Source: a gamma proteobacterium HdN1
GTDB taxonomy: Bacteria > Pseudomonadota > Gammaproteobacteria > Pseudomonadales > Ketobacteraceae
Reading direction: 5' to 3'
Assembly (NCBI GenBank): GCA_000198515.1
Contig: FP929140.1
Coordinates: 1-64,000 of the forward strand
Length of the DNA: 64,000 bases
Both the position numbers and the translations under genes were made by a program. This document shows positions 1-13,315 of this stretch, piece by piece (positions within the stretch are counted from its first letter, which is position 1; each line of letters begins with the position of its first letter). The notes under the pieces were generated by a model. That model was not told where the DNA came from. It ran no database searches and saw only the letters and a program-made list of their open reading frames with translations.

Positions 1-360
1 AAAAGAATAGTGATCATTGTTATTAGTGTGGACAGTTTCTGTGAATAACTAGAATTATCCATTTATAACATGAGGTTAGGTTAATAATAACTTTGTTAGT
101 AACGGAAGAGTTTCGTGTGGCGAAACGCGGTATGAATTGTGGGTAAGTCTGCTTGGCCAATTTTGGGCGGTTTTACCCACCTTTGTTCCACTTTCTTCGA
201 AGGGCTTATCCACAGTATTTAAAGTCCTAGTGCTCATCACCCCTAGCTGCTTGATGTTTGGATCGTATATCGAAAATATTTTTGGGAGTTGTGGATAAGT
301 CTTTGTTCCGGCCGTATGATTGGCGGCTTAATCTCATAAATGAAACCGCGGGGGACTACC
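1..360. other. oriC: Putative replication origin (oriC) / dnaA upstream region
   Basis: No gene is seen here. The first 110 bases are AT-rich. Two perfect DnaA boxes (TTATCCACA) lie at 206-214 on the plus strand and 290-298 on the minus strand. A third site, TTATTCACA at 40-48 on the minus strand, fits the relaxed consensus TTATNCACA. Near-matches lie at 138-146 (minus, one mismatch) and 173-181 (plus, two mismatches). AT-rich DNA, DnaA boxes and an adjacent dnaA are the usual picture of a gammaproteobacterial origin. The boxes nearest dnaA may also serve in dnaA autoregulation. The origin may continue to the left of the window, so its extent is unknown. Confidence 0.7.
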
Positions 361-1794
361 ATGGGTAATGCTCTTTGGCAGGGCTGTCTCGCAAAAATGC
401 AAAGCGAGTTGCCGGCACAGCAATTCAATATGTGGATCCGGCCGCTTCAAGCGGAGCTTGACCAAGGAACCTTGAAATTGCTTGCGCCCAATCGTTTTGT
501 GTTGGACTGGGTGAATGAGAAATTTCTATCCCGCATCGGCGAATTAGTTGCAGAGGCGAGCCAAGGCGAGCAGTGCCCTGCGGTCGTTGTCGCGATAGGT
601 AGTCGGCAGACGGGTGCGGTAAGCCGTTCTACGACCATTTCGGCGCGTGTGGAGGCACCTAAACCTGCTGCGGCAGCGCCCGGAAATGACTGGGCCGGTT
701 CGCAAATCTCTAGCGCGCCACAGGTGGCTGCTAATGTGCATAGAGAGCCAGATTTAGGTGGAACCGTTAAACACCGTACAAACCTCAATGGTGCTTCGAC
801 TTTTAACAATTTCGTAGAGGGTAAGTCTAACCAGTTAGCGCGTGCGGCTGCGATCCAAGTTGCAGAGAACCCCGGGCAAGCTTATAACCCGCTATTTCTC
901 TATGGGGGGGTGGGACTCGGTAAGACCCACTTAATGCACGCGGTTGGCAATTTTATGGTCGAGAAGAAGCCGAATGCCAAGGTGGTGTTCTTAACCTCCG
1001 AGCAGTTTGTTGCGGATATGGTGAAGGCGCTTCAGTTGAATGCGATCAACGAGTTTAAGCGTTTCTACCGCTCCGTTGATGCTTTATTGATCGACGATAT
1101 TCAGTTTTTTGCGGGCAAAGAGCGCTCTCAGGAAGAGTTTTTCCATACCTTCAATGCGTTGCTTGAGGGGGGGCGACAGATGATTTTTACCTGCGACCGT
1201 TTCCCCAAGGAAATCAATGGGGTTGAGGAGCGCCTGAAGAGTCGATTCGGCTGGGGGTTAACGGTCGCTGTGGAACCGCCCGAGCTAGAGACGCGGGTGG
1301 CGATTCTCAAGAAGAAGGCGGAGCAAGCCAGCATTGAGCTTCCAGACGACGCGGCGTTTTTTGTTGCGCAACGCGTTCGTTCGAACGTTCGCGATTTAGA
1401 AGGTGCGTTGAAGCGTATTACGGCGAACCAACAGTTCACCGGCAAGCCGATTACAGTCGAATTTGCCAAGGAGTCGTTGAAAGATCTGCTAGCGCTCCAA
1501 GAGAAGCAAATTAGCATTGATAACATTCAGAAGGTTGTTGCCGAGTATTTCAAGATCAAAATGTCAGACTTGAATTCAAAGCGGCGCAGCCGCTCAGTAG
1601 CGCGGCCACGACAGATTGCGATGGCTCTTGCGAAGGAGCTTACTCAACATAGTTTGCCGGAAATTGGTGAAGCGTTTGGCGGTCGTGACCACACGACGGT
1701 TCTTCACGCGTGCCGAAAGGTGAAGGAGCTTGCGGCTACGGCCCCGGATATACGGGAAGATTTTTCCAACTTGCTCAGGTCTTTGACGACTTGA
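361..1794 (+). CDS. dnaA: Chromosomal replication initiator DnaA
   Basis: DnaA is the AAA+ initiator that binds DnaA boxes, melts the origin and loads DnaB. The N-terminal domain ([22 protein letters not shown]) matches the DnaB-interacting domain I of the family. A variable linker of about 90 residues follows. The AAA+ core carries Walker [10 protein letters not shown] and Walker B LLIDDIQF. The C-terminal domain IV holds the DNA-binding signature [15 protein letters not shown] chose ATG 361, giving 477 residues, over the in-frame ATG at 340: E. coli DnaA aligns from this point, and a G-rich stretch lies about 8 bases upstream of 361 while 340 has no ribosome binding site. It is the first gene of the dnaA-dnaN-recF-gyrB cluster. 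Confidence 0.97.
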   Translation: MGNALWQGCLAKMQSELPAQQFNMWIRPLQAELDQGTLKLLAPNRFVLDWVNEKFLSRIGELVAEASQGEQCPAVVVAIGSRQTGAVSRSTTISARVEAPKPAAAAPGNDWAGSQISSAPQVAANVHREPDLGGTVKHRTNLNGASTFNNFVEGKSNQLARAAAIQVAENPGQAYNPLFLYGGVGLGKTHLMHAVGNFMVEKKPNAKVVFLTSEQFVADMVKALQLNAINEFKRFYRSVDALLIDDIQFFAGKERSQEEFFHTFNALLEGGRQMIFTCDRFPKEINGVEERLKSRFGWGLTVAVEPPELETRVAILKKKAEQASIELPDDAAFFVAQRVRSNVRDLEGALKRITANQQFTGKPITVEFAKESLKDLLALQEKQISIDNIQKVVAEYFKIKMSDLNSKRRSRSVARPRQIAMALAKELTQHSLPEIGEAFGGRDHTTVLHACRKVKELAATAPDIREDFSNLLRSLTT

Positions 1795-1856
1795 ATCTTA
1801 AAGTAAGCACTCACTAGCTTTCGGTTGATGAGGGCATTCTATGGTGGCAACTACTT

Positions 1857-2960
1857 ATGAAATTTAAGGTTATTCGCGAAGGGATTCTCAAGCCACTCCA
1901 GCAGTTGGCCGGTCTCGTTGAAAGGCGTCAAACCAAACCAATTCTCGCGAATATTCTCTTGGTTCTGGATGGTAATGCCCTCACTCTGACCGGGACGGAT
2001 ACGGAAGTGGAGTTGCGGGCTCGCATTCAGTTGGGCGAGGAATATCCGTTCGGCCGAGCTACGTTGCCGGCAAAAAAGCTTCTTGATATCTGTAAGTCTC
2101 TGCCGGAAGGTGCTGAGCTTTTGATTGAGGCGGACGACCAGAAGGCGCTGCTACGCAGTGGCCGGAGTAAGTTTAGCCTTGTGGCACTTCCGCCCGACGA
2201 TTTCCCCGATTTGGAGGATGGACAGTTTGAGGTTCAATTCAGCATTCAACAGCGGTATTTGCGGGAGTTAATTGAGAAAACCGGATTCGCGATGGCGCAG
2301 CAGGACGTGCGGTTTTATCTCAACGGAATGCTGCTCGAAGTTTCTGAGAATAATTTGCGTGCGGTCGCAACTGATGGACATCGGTTGGCCTTGGGAGATC
2401 GCGACATTCTTTGGCAAGGAGCTGGAATCCGCCAAGCGGTTGTTCCGCGCAAGGGAATTCTTGAAATTCCCAAATTGTTCGGAAGCGACGATGGTGAGCT
2501 TTTGATTTCGCTTAGTGGCAATCATTTGCGTGCGGAAACTGCAGATCTCCGTTTTACATCGAAGTTGCTAGATGCAAAGTACCCTGAGTACGGACGAGTT
2601 CTTCCAAAACCCGGTGAGCGCTATATTGTTGCCGATCGCGATGCGTTGCGGCAGTGTTTGTTACGCGTTGGGATCCTTTCGAACGAGAAATTCCGCGGCG
2701 TCAGACTCACGTTTCAGTGCGGGGTGCTTGTCGCGAGGGCAAGCAACCCGGAGCAAGAGGAGGCGGAGGAGTCCGTAGTGGTAGATTACAACGGAGCAGA
2801 CACCGAGATTGCGTTTAACATTGGCTATCTTCTTGATGTTCTCGGTGTGGTTAAGTCTGAAAGTGTTTCCATCAGCCTTGCCGACGCGAACAACACGGCG
2901 CTTATTCGTGAGACGGTTGATGATAAGACGTTGTATGTTGTCATGCCGATGCGTATCTAA
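1857..2960 (+). CDS. dnaN: DNA polymerase III beta sliding clamp
   Basis: This is the ring-shaped processivity clamp that tethers polymerase III and other clamp-binding proteins to DNA. The product has 367 residues, against 366 in E. coli. It starts MKFKVIREGILKPLQQLAGLVE and ends VMPMRI; the terminal MPMR-(hydrophobic) motif is typical of bacterial clamps. The three repeated clamp domains are unbroken. It lies 62 bases after dnaA and 3 bases before recF, so cotranscription with recF and probably dnaA is likely. The ribosome binding site is weak. Confidence 0.97.
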   Translation: MKFKVIREGILKPLQQLAGLVERRQTKPILANILLVLDGNALTLTGTDTEVELRARIQLGEEYPFGRATLPAKKLLDICKSLPEGAELLIEADDQKALLRSGRSKFSLVALPPDDFPDLEDGQFEVQFSIQQRYLRELIEKTGFAMAQQDVRFYLNGMLLEVSENNLRAVATDGHRLALGDRDILWQGAGIRQAVVPRKGILEIPKLFGSDDGELLISLSGNHLRAETADLRFTSKLLDAKYPEYGRVLPKPGERYIVADRDALRQCLLRVGILSNEKFRGVRLTFQCGVLVARASNPEQEEAEESVVVDYNGADTEIAFNIGYLLDVLGVVKSESVSISLADANNTALIRETVDDKTLYVVMPMRI

Positions 2961-2963
2961 AGC

Positions 2964-6570
<3,607 letters not shown>

Positions 6571-6608
6571 GATTAGCGGTTAAGATTCGCCTTGCGAAAT
6601 TGCCCACA

Positions 6609-6646
6609 AAAAAGGCCGATGTTCCACGTGGAACATCGGCCTTTTT
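6609..6646. terminator. Bidirectional terminator between gyrB and plsC, with parS at its centre
   Basis: This is a perfect 38-bp palindrome centred at 6627/6628. An A-run (6609-6613) and GGCCGA lead into the 16-bp core, and the mirror image ends in CGGCC and a T-run (6642-6646). It would form a stable hairpin with a U-tract in either direction, so it can end gyrB on the plus strand and plsC (stop at 6661) on the minus strand. Its core is the parS-like site at 6620-6635. Confidence 0.9.
6620..6635. other. parS: parS-like centromere site 3 (in gyrB/plsC terminator)
   Basis: This is the third identical copy of TGTTCCACGTGGAACA, about 2.5 kb after the second. It forms the centre of the terminator hairpin between two convergent genes. 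The two copies in recF have no such flanking dyad. Confidence 0.85.
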
Positions 6647-6660
6647 ACTCCGTGATTAGC

Positions 6661-7374
6661 CTACGATTTTGGAAGCTGTTCAAACTCCCTGCGCATCCAT
6701 GCTTCAATCTCCGCTGTCAAGGCTTTCGGACTTTTTGATTGAGTGTCAATTGGCGCCCCGATTTTCAGAGTAATAACGCCAGGCGTCTTCTTAATATGAT
6801 GAGCGGGCCAAAAGTAGCCGGAATTATGGACAATGGGAATGATTGGCACCCCAGCTTTGACTGCGAGTAGGCTACCACCTGAAAAATGCGGAACAACCTC
6901 CCCTGGTGCGACTCGTGTGCCTTCGGGGAAGATCATCACATATTTTTTCTGATTCAAACGAACACAGCCTTCGCTAAGCAATTGTTTCAAAGCGTTTTGC
7001 TTGCGATGACGATCAATTGCGATGGGATCTACAAGGCGTACAGCCCAACCAAAAAAGGGAATGTTGGTTAATTCCTTTTTCAGTACGGGGCAAAGCGGAT
7101 TAAAAAGCCGCTGTATCATAAAGGTTTCCCAAGCGCTTTGGTGGTTAGAAACAATTACGGCCGGAGCGGCAATAATATTTTCCTCACCAATTACTCGGTA
7201 GGAAATCCCGCAGGTGATATGAAGCCACCACTTAATAAAGAGCGGTAACGTGGCCGCAACCCTGTAGCGTTGCTCCGAGTTTAAGAAGATCGCAACGAGT
7301 GTAGTCACCAACCCGTGGATGATTGCCGCAGCAACTAAGCCAGCCAAAAACAAAATACTTCTTGCAGTTGCCAT
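6661..7374 (-). CDS. plsC: 1-acyl-sn-glycerol-3-phosphate acyltransferase (PlsC family)
   Basis: The predicted reaction transfers an acyl group to lysophosphatidic acid to make phosphatidic acid at the inner membrane. An N-terminal membrane helix (ILFLAGLVAAAIIHGLVTTLV) is followed by the acyltransferase motifs: NHQSAWE (block I, with the HX4E variant of HX4D), FPEGTR (block III) and VPIIPI (block IV). I chose ATG 7374 (237 residues) because AAGGA lies 4-5 bases upstream. An in-frame extension to 7503 would add 43 residues that do not look like this family. In Pseudomonas a related gene (lptA, PA0005) holds the same position near gyrB. The exact acyl acceptor cannot be read from sequence. Confidence 0.88.
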   Translation of the reverse strand: MATARSILFLAGLVAAAIIHGLVTTLVAIFLNSEQRYRVAATLPLFIKWWLHITCGISYRVIGEENIIAAPAVIVSNHQSAWETFMIQRLFNPLCPVLKKELTNIPFFGWAVRLVDPIAIDRHRKQNALKQLLSEGCVRLNQKKYVMIFPEGTRVAPGEVVPHFSGGSLLAVKAGVPIIPIVHNSGYFWPAHHIKKTPGVITLKIGAPIDTQSKSPKALTAEIEAWMRREFEQLPKS

Positions 7375-7587
7375 AAATTCCTTGCCTTGCCTCGGTGGTA
7401 TTTTTGATGATGGGGCGGCTAAAAGATCCAAAACAAAGGAGCGTGGGTCCCCCAGTTTTCCCTTAGGTGTGTTCCTCCGCCTTGCTGCATATGCTGGATG
7501 CAATATGCCATAAAAAAGCCCCGCACCTTATCAGATTTTAAGGCCAGGGCTTCAATTCGTGGAACGGCAAGGCGACTATCGAAAAAG

Positions 7588-9663
7588 CTACTGGAGTTCC
7601 GCGATATCTGCGATGCCTAGGAAAAGCTCTTGGAGATTCGCTAAAAGATTCAATCGGTTAGTACGAACCTCAGGCGATTCCGCGTTTACAAGAACTTTCT
7701 CAAAAAAATTATCAACGGGTGTGCGGAGTTCGGCGAGCGTCTTCAGTTGAGCAGAGTAATTACCGCGGAGAGTCGTGAGCTTCTCACGCGTCTCTGCTAG
7801 CCTGTGAAAAAGTTCGACTTCCGCAGATTCCTTGAGCAGTGCGCCGTCCACAGCTTGGCTACCATTGTCCGTCCGCTTCTCCAAAATGTTCCGAACGCGC
7901 TTATTTGCTGCAGCAAGTGCCGCCGCTTCTGGATACGTGCGAAATTCCGTAACGCCAATCGCCCGCTCCATGATATCAGAAGGGGCATCACTGGAGACCG
8001 CAAGTACCGCTCGGACGGTATCACTAGCGATCCCCTGCTCCGCGAAGTAGCCAGGAATCCTTGCGCGAATGAACTCTAGGAAATCTTGCTTTACATTGGG
8101 ATTGGTCAAGCGACTGCTGTAAAGTGAAATGCTTGCTTCTGCTAACATGGAGAGCGAGATACCAAATCGGTTTTCTACAACAATCCTTAGAACGCCAATT
8201 GCGGCCCTTCTTAGTGCGTAGGGATCTTTGTCACCGCTAGGAATCTTACCGATCCCTAGAATTCCGATCAGGCTATCTACCTTGTCTGCAAGAGCAACGG
8301 CGGAACCGGTAAGCGTTGCAGGCATGGCGTCGCCGGAGTAACGCGGAAGGTAGTGCTCGCGGATTGCGGTCGCCACATCCTTAGGCTCACCCTGCCCCAA
8401 GGCGTAATACTCGCCCATCACACCTTGCAGTTCAGGAAACTCCCCGACCATGTTGCTGGCGAGATCGGCCTTTGCAAGCCGCCCTGCCCTTTTCGCTAAT
8501 CCGGGCTCCCCGCCAATTACCTGTGCAATTTCTCGTGCGAGTGCGCTGTTGCGAACGGATTTTTCGTCTACACTGCCAAGCTGTTTCTCAAAAACTACTT
8601 TTTGCTGAAGTTCTGCGTGATCTTCCAAACGCTGCTTTTGATCCGTTTCAAAGAAGAAACGTGCGTCTGAAAGGCGTGGTCTGACCACTCGTTCGTTCCC
8701 AGCAATTACGCGATCCGGATGCGTGGATTCAATGTTTGCGATGGTGATGAAACGATTGAGAAGCTTGCCCGTGTTGTCGAAAAGTGGGAAATACTTCTGA
8801 TTGCTTTCCATTGTGGAGATCAGCGCTTCTTGGGGAACGGAGAGGAATTCAGGGTCAAAATTTCCAACCAGCGGTATCGGCCATTCAACTAAGCCTGTCA
8901 CTTCGTCCAGAAGCTCAGCCGCGATGCTCAATGTCGCGCCCATCTCGTTAGCAATACGATGGGCTGATTCGGCGATCTGGGTCCTCCGAGCAAAGAAATC
9001 AGCGACAACGTAGGCATGTTGAAGCTGGGCCTCGTAACTAGACGGAGACTCAATGGTGATGGCATCGGGCGCGTGAAATCGGTGCCCATAACTGGTGCGT
9101 CCAGCTGTTAGCCCTAAAGCTTCGCAAGGCAACACTCGGTTTCCATAAAGGACCACCAACCAGTGAGCTGGACGAACAAATAGGGCACGCCGACTCCCCC
9201 AATGCATACGTTTCGGGATTGGCAGTTGATCCAGCGCGCTCTTAATCATTGGACCGACGATCTCATCAAGCGCCCTACCCTTGTGGCTACTGCGATGGAA
9301 CAGCCACTCGCCTTTATCGGTTTTTATCGATTCGAGTGCATCGAATTCCACCCCACAAGAACGGGCGAAACCTATGGCTGCCTTACTTGGGTTACCTTCC
9401 CTATCATATGCAGCAACGAGAGTCGGCCCTTTTTTTTCGACTGTTTGATCCGCCTGCTGCCCAGCAAGTGCAGAAACAATCACCGCAAGCCGGCGAGGGC
9501 TTGCAAGCGGTCGAACCGATTCAAAGGCCAATCCTTGTGCACCTAGGTATTCCCTAATGCTATGTGCGAAGGACTCCATCAGTCTTGATAAGGCCTTCGG
9601 AGGAAGCTCTTCGGTGCCCAGTTCAATCAGTAAATCATTACATTCAATCACGTTGTTACCCAT
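7588..9663 (-). CDS. glyS: Glycine--tRNA ligase, beta subunit
   Basis: This is the beta chain of the alpha2-beta2 bacterial glycyl-tRNA synthetase, which charges tRNA-Gly; the beta chain carries tRNA recognition. The N-terminus DLLIELGTEELPPKAL is diagnostic. The length, 691 residues, is close to E. coli GlyS (689). I chose ATG 9663 because GGGAAG lies 8 bases upstream. A TTG two codons earlier (9669) would place the ribosome binding site too close. The gap to glyQ is 19 bases, so the two form an operon. The C-terminus falls in the anticodon-binding (DALR-like) region. Confidence 0.96.
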   Translation of the reverse strand: MGNNVIECNDLLIELGTEELPPKALSRLMESFAHSIREYLGAQGLAFESVRPLASPRRLAVIVSALAGQQADQTVEKKGPTLVAAYDREGNPSKAAIGFARSCGVEFDALESIKTDKGEWLFHRSSHKGRALDEIVGPMIKSALDQLPIPKRMHWGSRRALFVRPAHWLVVLYGNRVLPCEALGLTAGRTSYGHRFHAPDAITIESPSSYEAQLQHAYVVADFFARRTQIAESAHRIANEMGATLSIAAELLDEVTGLVEWPIPLVGNFDPEFLSVPQEALISTMESNQKYFPLFDNTGKLLNRFITIANIESTHPDRVIAGNERVVRPRLSDARFFFETDQKQRLEDHAELQQKVVFEKQLGSVDEKSVRNSALAREIAQVIGGEPGLAKRAGRLAKADLASNMVGEFPELQGVMGEYYALGQGEPKDVATAIREHYLPRYSGDAMPATLTGSAVALADKVDSLIGILGIGKIPSGDKDPYALRRAAIGVLRIVVENRFGISLSMLAEASISLYSSRLTNPNVKQDFLEFIRARIPGYFAEQGIASDTVRAVLAVSSDAPSDIMERAIGVTEFRTYPEAAALAAANKRVRNILEKRTDNGSQAVDGALLKESAEVELFHRLAETREKLTTLRGNYSAQLKTLAELRTPVDNFFEKVLVNAESPEVRTNRLNLLANLQELFLGIADIAELQ

Positions 9664-9682
9664 TAACAATTCTTCCCACGCC

Positions 9683-10636
9683 CTAGGCTTCAGTATTCTT
9701 TGCGAGTTTCTGTAGCACCTCAGCTTTTATATCTTCCACAGCAAGCGGAAAACCAAGCTGCCTCCGAGCTTCAAAATAGGCCTCAGCAACGGCCCGCGCC
9801 ATTGTCCTTACGCGGAGGATATAACGTTGACGCTCAGTGACGGAAATCGCTCTTCGTGCATCCAAAAGATTAAATGTGTGAGAGCATTTTAATACGTACT
9901 CATATGCTGGGAGCGGCAGCTTTGTATCAATCAGCTTGTTGCATTCCTTTTCATAGAAATCAAACTGAGAAAGCAGCATTTCCACATTGGCACATTCGAA
10001 ATTGAACTTGGACATTTCAATCTCGTTTTGAAGAAACACGTCTCCATAGGTTACTTTTCCAAACGGCCCTTCTGCCCATACCAAGTCATAGACGCTATCC
10101 ACGCCCTGAAGGTACATTGCAACACGCTCAAGCCCGTAGGTGATCTCCCCCGTTACTGGAAAACACTCCAAGCCGCCGACCTGTTGAAAATAGGTAAACT
10201 GGGTGACTTCCATACCGTTTAGCCAGACCTCCCACCCGAGTCCCCATGCGCCGAGCGTTGGGGATTCCCAGTTATCCTCTACGAAACGAATGTCGTGAAC
10301 ACGTGGGTCTATTCCCAAGGTTTCCAAGGACTCAAGATACAGGGCCTGAATATCGTCTGGTGAGGGCTTTAATACCACCTGGAACTGATAATAGTGCTGC
10401 AAACGATTTGGGTTCTCGCCGTAGCGACCGTCAGTAGGGCGACGACTTGGCTGCACATACGCTGCGCTCCACGTCTCAGGGCCAATCGCGCGCAAAAAGG
10501 TCGCGGGGTGGAACGTGCCAGCTCCCACCTCCAGATCAAGAGGTTGGATAATTACACATCCTTTACTGGCCCAATAGCTCTGTAGTGCAAGGATTAAACC
10601 TTGGAAAGTTCGGGTATCGTGTTTGTGTTGTGTCAT
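9683..10636 (-). CDS. glyQ: Glycine--tRNA ligase, alpha subunit
   Basis: This is the catalytic class II chain of the heterotetrameric glycyl-tRNA synthetase. The start of the mature sequence, [20 protein letters not shown], followed by [20 protein letters not shown], is characteristic. The product has 317 residues, against 303 in E. coli. I chose ATG 10636, where the family alignment begins. The open frame runs 64 codons further upstream but that part lacks family similarity. It is the first gene of the glyQ-glyS pair. Confidence 0.96.
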   Translation of the reverse strand: MTQHKHDTRTFQGLILALQSYWASKGCVIIQPLDLEVGAGTFHPATFLRAIGPETWSAAYVQPSRRPTDGRYGENPNRLQHYYQFQVVLKPSPDDIQALYLESLETLGIDPRVHDIRFVEDNWESPTLGAWGLGWEVWLNGMEVTQFTYFQQVGGLECFPVTGEITYGLERVAMYLQGVDSVYDLVWAEGPFGKVTYGDVFLQNEIEMSKFNFECANVEMLLSQFDFYEKECNKLIDTKLPLPAYEYVLKCSHTFNLLDARRAISVTERQRYILRVRTMARAVAEAYFEARRQLGFPLAVEDIKAEVLQKLAKNTEA

Positions 10637-11205
10637 GGCCACTCTAATATGCGGGTAGTGTGAAGGTTGAAAAGAGCCGCAGATGAAAATGCGGGTAGCA
10701 TTCACCGTGCGGAACTGTAGTTTTCGCGAACGTTCTGGAGGCATGCAATGCGGGCGCCTTAGTATAAACGGTCGCGCTGGCTTCGTGGCGGTTGAGTGCG
10801 TGCACAAATCCTGCATCACCCAAGTCAAAGCAGATCTTGGTGATTAAGAGGCCAATTTGTAACTGAAATGTTGTGAATGTCGCGCATTTTGTGATTTTGA
10901 GCACTGTTCCCACATAGCCTAGAGGCGCACTTATTATAATTGACTCCTCGGTTCGCGTTGATAAATCGCGCATTATTTGCCTGCTAAAACGATTTTATAG
11001 AGCTGTCAGGTTGTTTTAGTCCACATGGACGACGTCTTGAATATGCCCTTCTCGTACCTTAGTGATCCGACCCTAACCATCGAATGGTGGTGTGATCAGT
11101 GCGGTTTCCCCCCTACTTACTGGGTAAAGCTGTAGGTTGAACGCTTTGATCCGCCCAAGCGCTTGGGTGTCTGAAATACCAAACAACAATAAGGATGTCA
11201 CTGTC
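10637..11205. other. Intergenic region between glyQ and the transporter lipoprotein gene
   Basis: This 569-bp region separates two divergently oriented genes and should carry both promoters. Short open frames exist on the minus strand but lack ribosome binding sites and family features. The one notable element is a perfect 14-bp palindrome, CCCAAGCGCTTGGG, at 11154-11167, 39 bases before the lipoprotein start. It could be an operator or an RNA hairpin in the leader. I see no RNA gene. Confidence 0.5.
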
Positions 11206-12219
11206 ATGTTTCGATCCCGTTCCCTGCTTGGCTTGTCTGTACTCTGCGTTGCATTTCTCACCAGTGGTTGTTCCAACATGGTTCGTAATATGGCGGGCTC
11301 TGGAATGGTCAGCTTTGGGAACAACTACATCACCCCATGGTTTATGGCCTCTGAAGACACCGACGTGATGTGCGCAATGGGAGAAGGCATGGCGGCTATG
11401 ACTTTCCCCCTTGAGCCTGCAACAGACGTGATGGTGCCCATGCTTACGCTTGCTTCTGGCATGTGCGCTGACGAACGCAGCAAAGAGGAAGAGCTCCGTT
11501 ATATTCGCGCAATGCGCAAAAACGACACCGAGACCGCCCAAGACGCGCGCACCATGCAAAAGCGCTGGGCGGAAGTTGCGGCGCGCCGTCAATATTTCGG
11601 TTATCAAGCAACCGTTCGCCATTTCGGAGAGCCGGGTGACAAGTGCCCCGACTTCGATGATCGTAATGACGAGATGAGTTATCTATTTGGCCTCCTTGGT
11701 GGCCTGCAGGCATTTCAGACGGATCTTGCCAATGGTGGAACGGTTGGCGTCCCGATGGACACCATGCCGAAAGTATTCAAAGGTCTGGAGTGTGTCAAAA
11801 GCGATGAGTTTTGGGGCATGCCTGAAGCCGTTATGGCGGCCGCGACCATCATGAAATCGAATATCGGTGGCGACAAAGAAAATCTCGCTGCAGGCGTAGC
11901 AACCCTCAAAAAGGCGTCCGCATTTGGTGAGTCGCAGGGGGTGCGAATGGTTCAGTTGATGGAAGCCACCGTATACACCAGCCTCGGTGATGAAGAAAAA
12001 ACAAAAGCGGTCATCCGTGAACATGTTGCCAGCAAAAAGAAAATCCCGCCGAATCCAGAATTGAAGTTGCTCGATGAAATGGCCACCCGGGGAATTAAAT
12101 TAATTTCCGATAAAATGTGGACCCAGGCCACTGGCCAAAGAACCCCTTTTAACGCGCTCGGAACGTTCTGGGACGACAAGTCTGAATCCACGGGGCTTGA
12201 TATTGACGACCTGCTGTAA
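11206..12219 (+). CDS. Lipoprotein of a TRAP-type transporter (TatT-like T component)
   Basis: The product has 337 residues and a lipoprotein signal peptide with lipobox LTSGC (Cys22), so it is probably a lipid-anchored periplasmic protein. The body is rich in Met and amphipathic helices, as expected for TPR-like helical repeats, but I cannot assign individual repeats. ATG 11206 has AAGGA about 10 bases upstream. The next two genes encode a periplasmic binding protein and a fused TRAP QM permease. This T-P-QM order matches TPR-protein-associated TRAP transporters such as the TatPT system of Treponema pallidum (Tp0956-0958). I infer the T-component role mainly from that context; an unrelated lipoprotein remains possible. 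Confidence 0.65.
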   Translation: MFRSRSLLGLSVLCVAFLTSGCSNMVRNMAGSGMVSFGNNYITPWFMASEDTDVMCAMGEGMAAMTFPLEPATDVMVPMLTLASGMCADERSKEEELRYIRAMRKNDTETAQDARTMQKRWAEVAARRQYFGYQATVRHFGEPGDKCPDFDDRNDEMSYLFGLLGGLQAFQTDLANGGTVGVPMDTMPKVFKGLECVKSDEFWGMPEAVMAAATIMKSNIGGDKENLAAGVATLKKASAFGESQGVRMVQLMEATVYTSLGDEEKTKAVIREHVASKKKIPPNPELKLLDEMATRGIKLISDKMWTQATGQRTPFNALGTFWDDKSESTGLDIDDLL

Positions 12220-12272
12220 AAGTAGATCACATTAAAAAAAGCACTAAAAATACAAACAAGAGCATACTTACC

Positions 12273-13298
12273 ATGAAAATCAAAACCGTAAAGAGCTGGT
12301 TGGCTAAAAGCATCGCAGCATTAATCGCAGGGGGCGCTCTAGCCGCCCACGCTGCAGAACCAACCCCAATTACCATGTGCGCATTTACCTTTATGGGTGA
12401 AGGCGGCCCTGAACACCAAGCGTTACTCGATTACCAAACAGCCGCACTTTCATGGGGCGTTAAACTTACCTTGAAGCCCTACATCAACGAAAAAATTGTT
12501 GCAGAAGAGCTTAAGTCAGGCGTTTGTGATATCGCGAATATGTCCAGCGTTCAGGCTCGTAATTTTAATAAGTTCACTGGTACGCTTGATGCTCCTGCAT
12601 CTATGCCTACGTACAAGCATCTGCAAATGATTATGGGCACAATCTCCAAGCCTAACGCAGCAAAGTATATGCGCAATGGAGATTATGAAGTCATCGGCAT
12701 CCAGCCTGCCGGCCAAGTCTATCTATTCATGAACGATCGCTCGATCCAAGGGCTATCCGATATGGCTGGAAAAAAGATTGGCATTCTAGACACCATGCCA
12801 GAAATGCGTGAATTGGTAACAGGTCTCGGAATGACGCCGGTTTCCTCCACCATGACGAACATGTTCCAGAAATTTAATAACGGCGCGACTGATATCACCG
12901 GCGGCCCAGCGATTGTGTACGACCTCATGGAGCTGCACAAAGGCATTGGCACGAAGGGTGGCATCCTTAGCGTTCCGTTGATTCAAAGCAATAACCAGTT
13001 CGTTGCCCGCTGGTCAAAACTTCCGGAAGGCTTCGCCCAGAAATCGCGTGAGTTCTTTGTTAACAACTTCGACAAAAACCTAGCCGTTATTCGTACTGCA
13101 GAAGATAAAATTCCAAAGAACCTGTGGGTGTCGCTGCCAGACAGCCGTATGGGCGAATATGACCTGCAAACGCGTAACATTCGCTTGAAGTTCCGCAGCC
13201 AAAATATCTACGACGCCAAGATGCTCACGCTGATGCGCAAAGTTCGCTGCCAGCTTGACGCAACTCTCGGCGAATGCACAGCAGCTGACGCTGAATAA
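12273..13298 (+). CDS. Periplasmic solute-binding protein of a TRAP-type transporter (P component)
   Basis: The product has 341 residues with a Sec signal peptide (AALIAGGALAAHAAEP), predicted to act in the periplasm. The body has the layout of a two-lobe binding protein, with elements such as GVCDIANMSSVQARNF, LSDMAGKKIGIL and NNGATDITGGPAIVYDL. The last resembles the DctP-family segment that reports on ligand pocket residues. It belongs to the putative solute-binding proteins found with fused TRAP permeases rather than to classic DctP. It lies 53 bases after the lipoprotein gene and 17 before the permease gene. The ligand is unknown. Confidence 0.75.
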   Translation: MKIKTVKSWLAKSIAALIAGGALAAHAAEPTPITMCAFTFMGEGGPEHQALLDYQTAALSWGVKLTLKPYINEKIVAEELKSGVCDIANMSSVQARNFNKFTGTLDAPASMPTYKHLQMIMGTISKPNAAKYMRNGDYEVIGIQPAGQVYLFMNDRSIQGLSDMAGKKIGILDTMPEMRELVTGLGMTPVSSTMTNMFQKFNNGATDITGGPAIVYDLMELHKGIGTKGGILSVPLIQSNNQFVARWSKLPEGFAQKSREFFVNNFDKNLAVIRTAEDKIPKNLWVSLPDSRMGEYDLQTRNIRLKFRSQNIYDAKMLTLMRKVRCQLDATLGECTAADAE

Positions 13299-13315
13299 TC
13301 CAGGAGGAAGCCGTT

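Noticed and set aside
184-191. Half parS site TGTTCCAC in the origin region
   Set aside because: The other half of the palindrome is missing, so ParB binding is unlikely.
7375-7503. 43-residue N-terminal extension of plsC, or a remnant of gmhB (present between glyS and plsC in Pseudomonas)
   Set aside because: The peptide has no phosphatase motif and no clear similarity that I can see. Absence of gmhB here is noted but a remnant cannot be supported.
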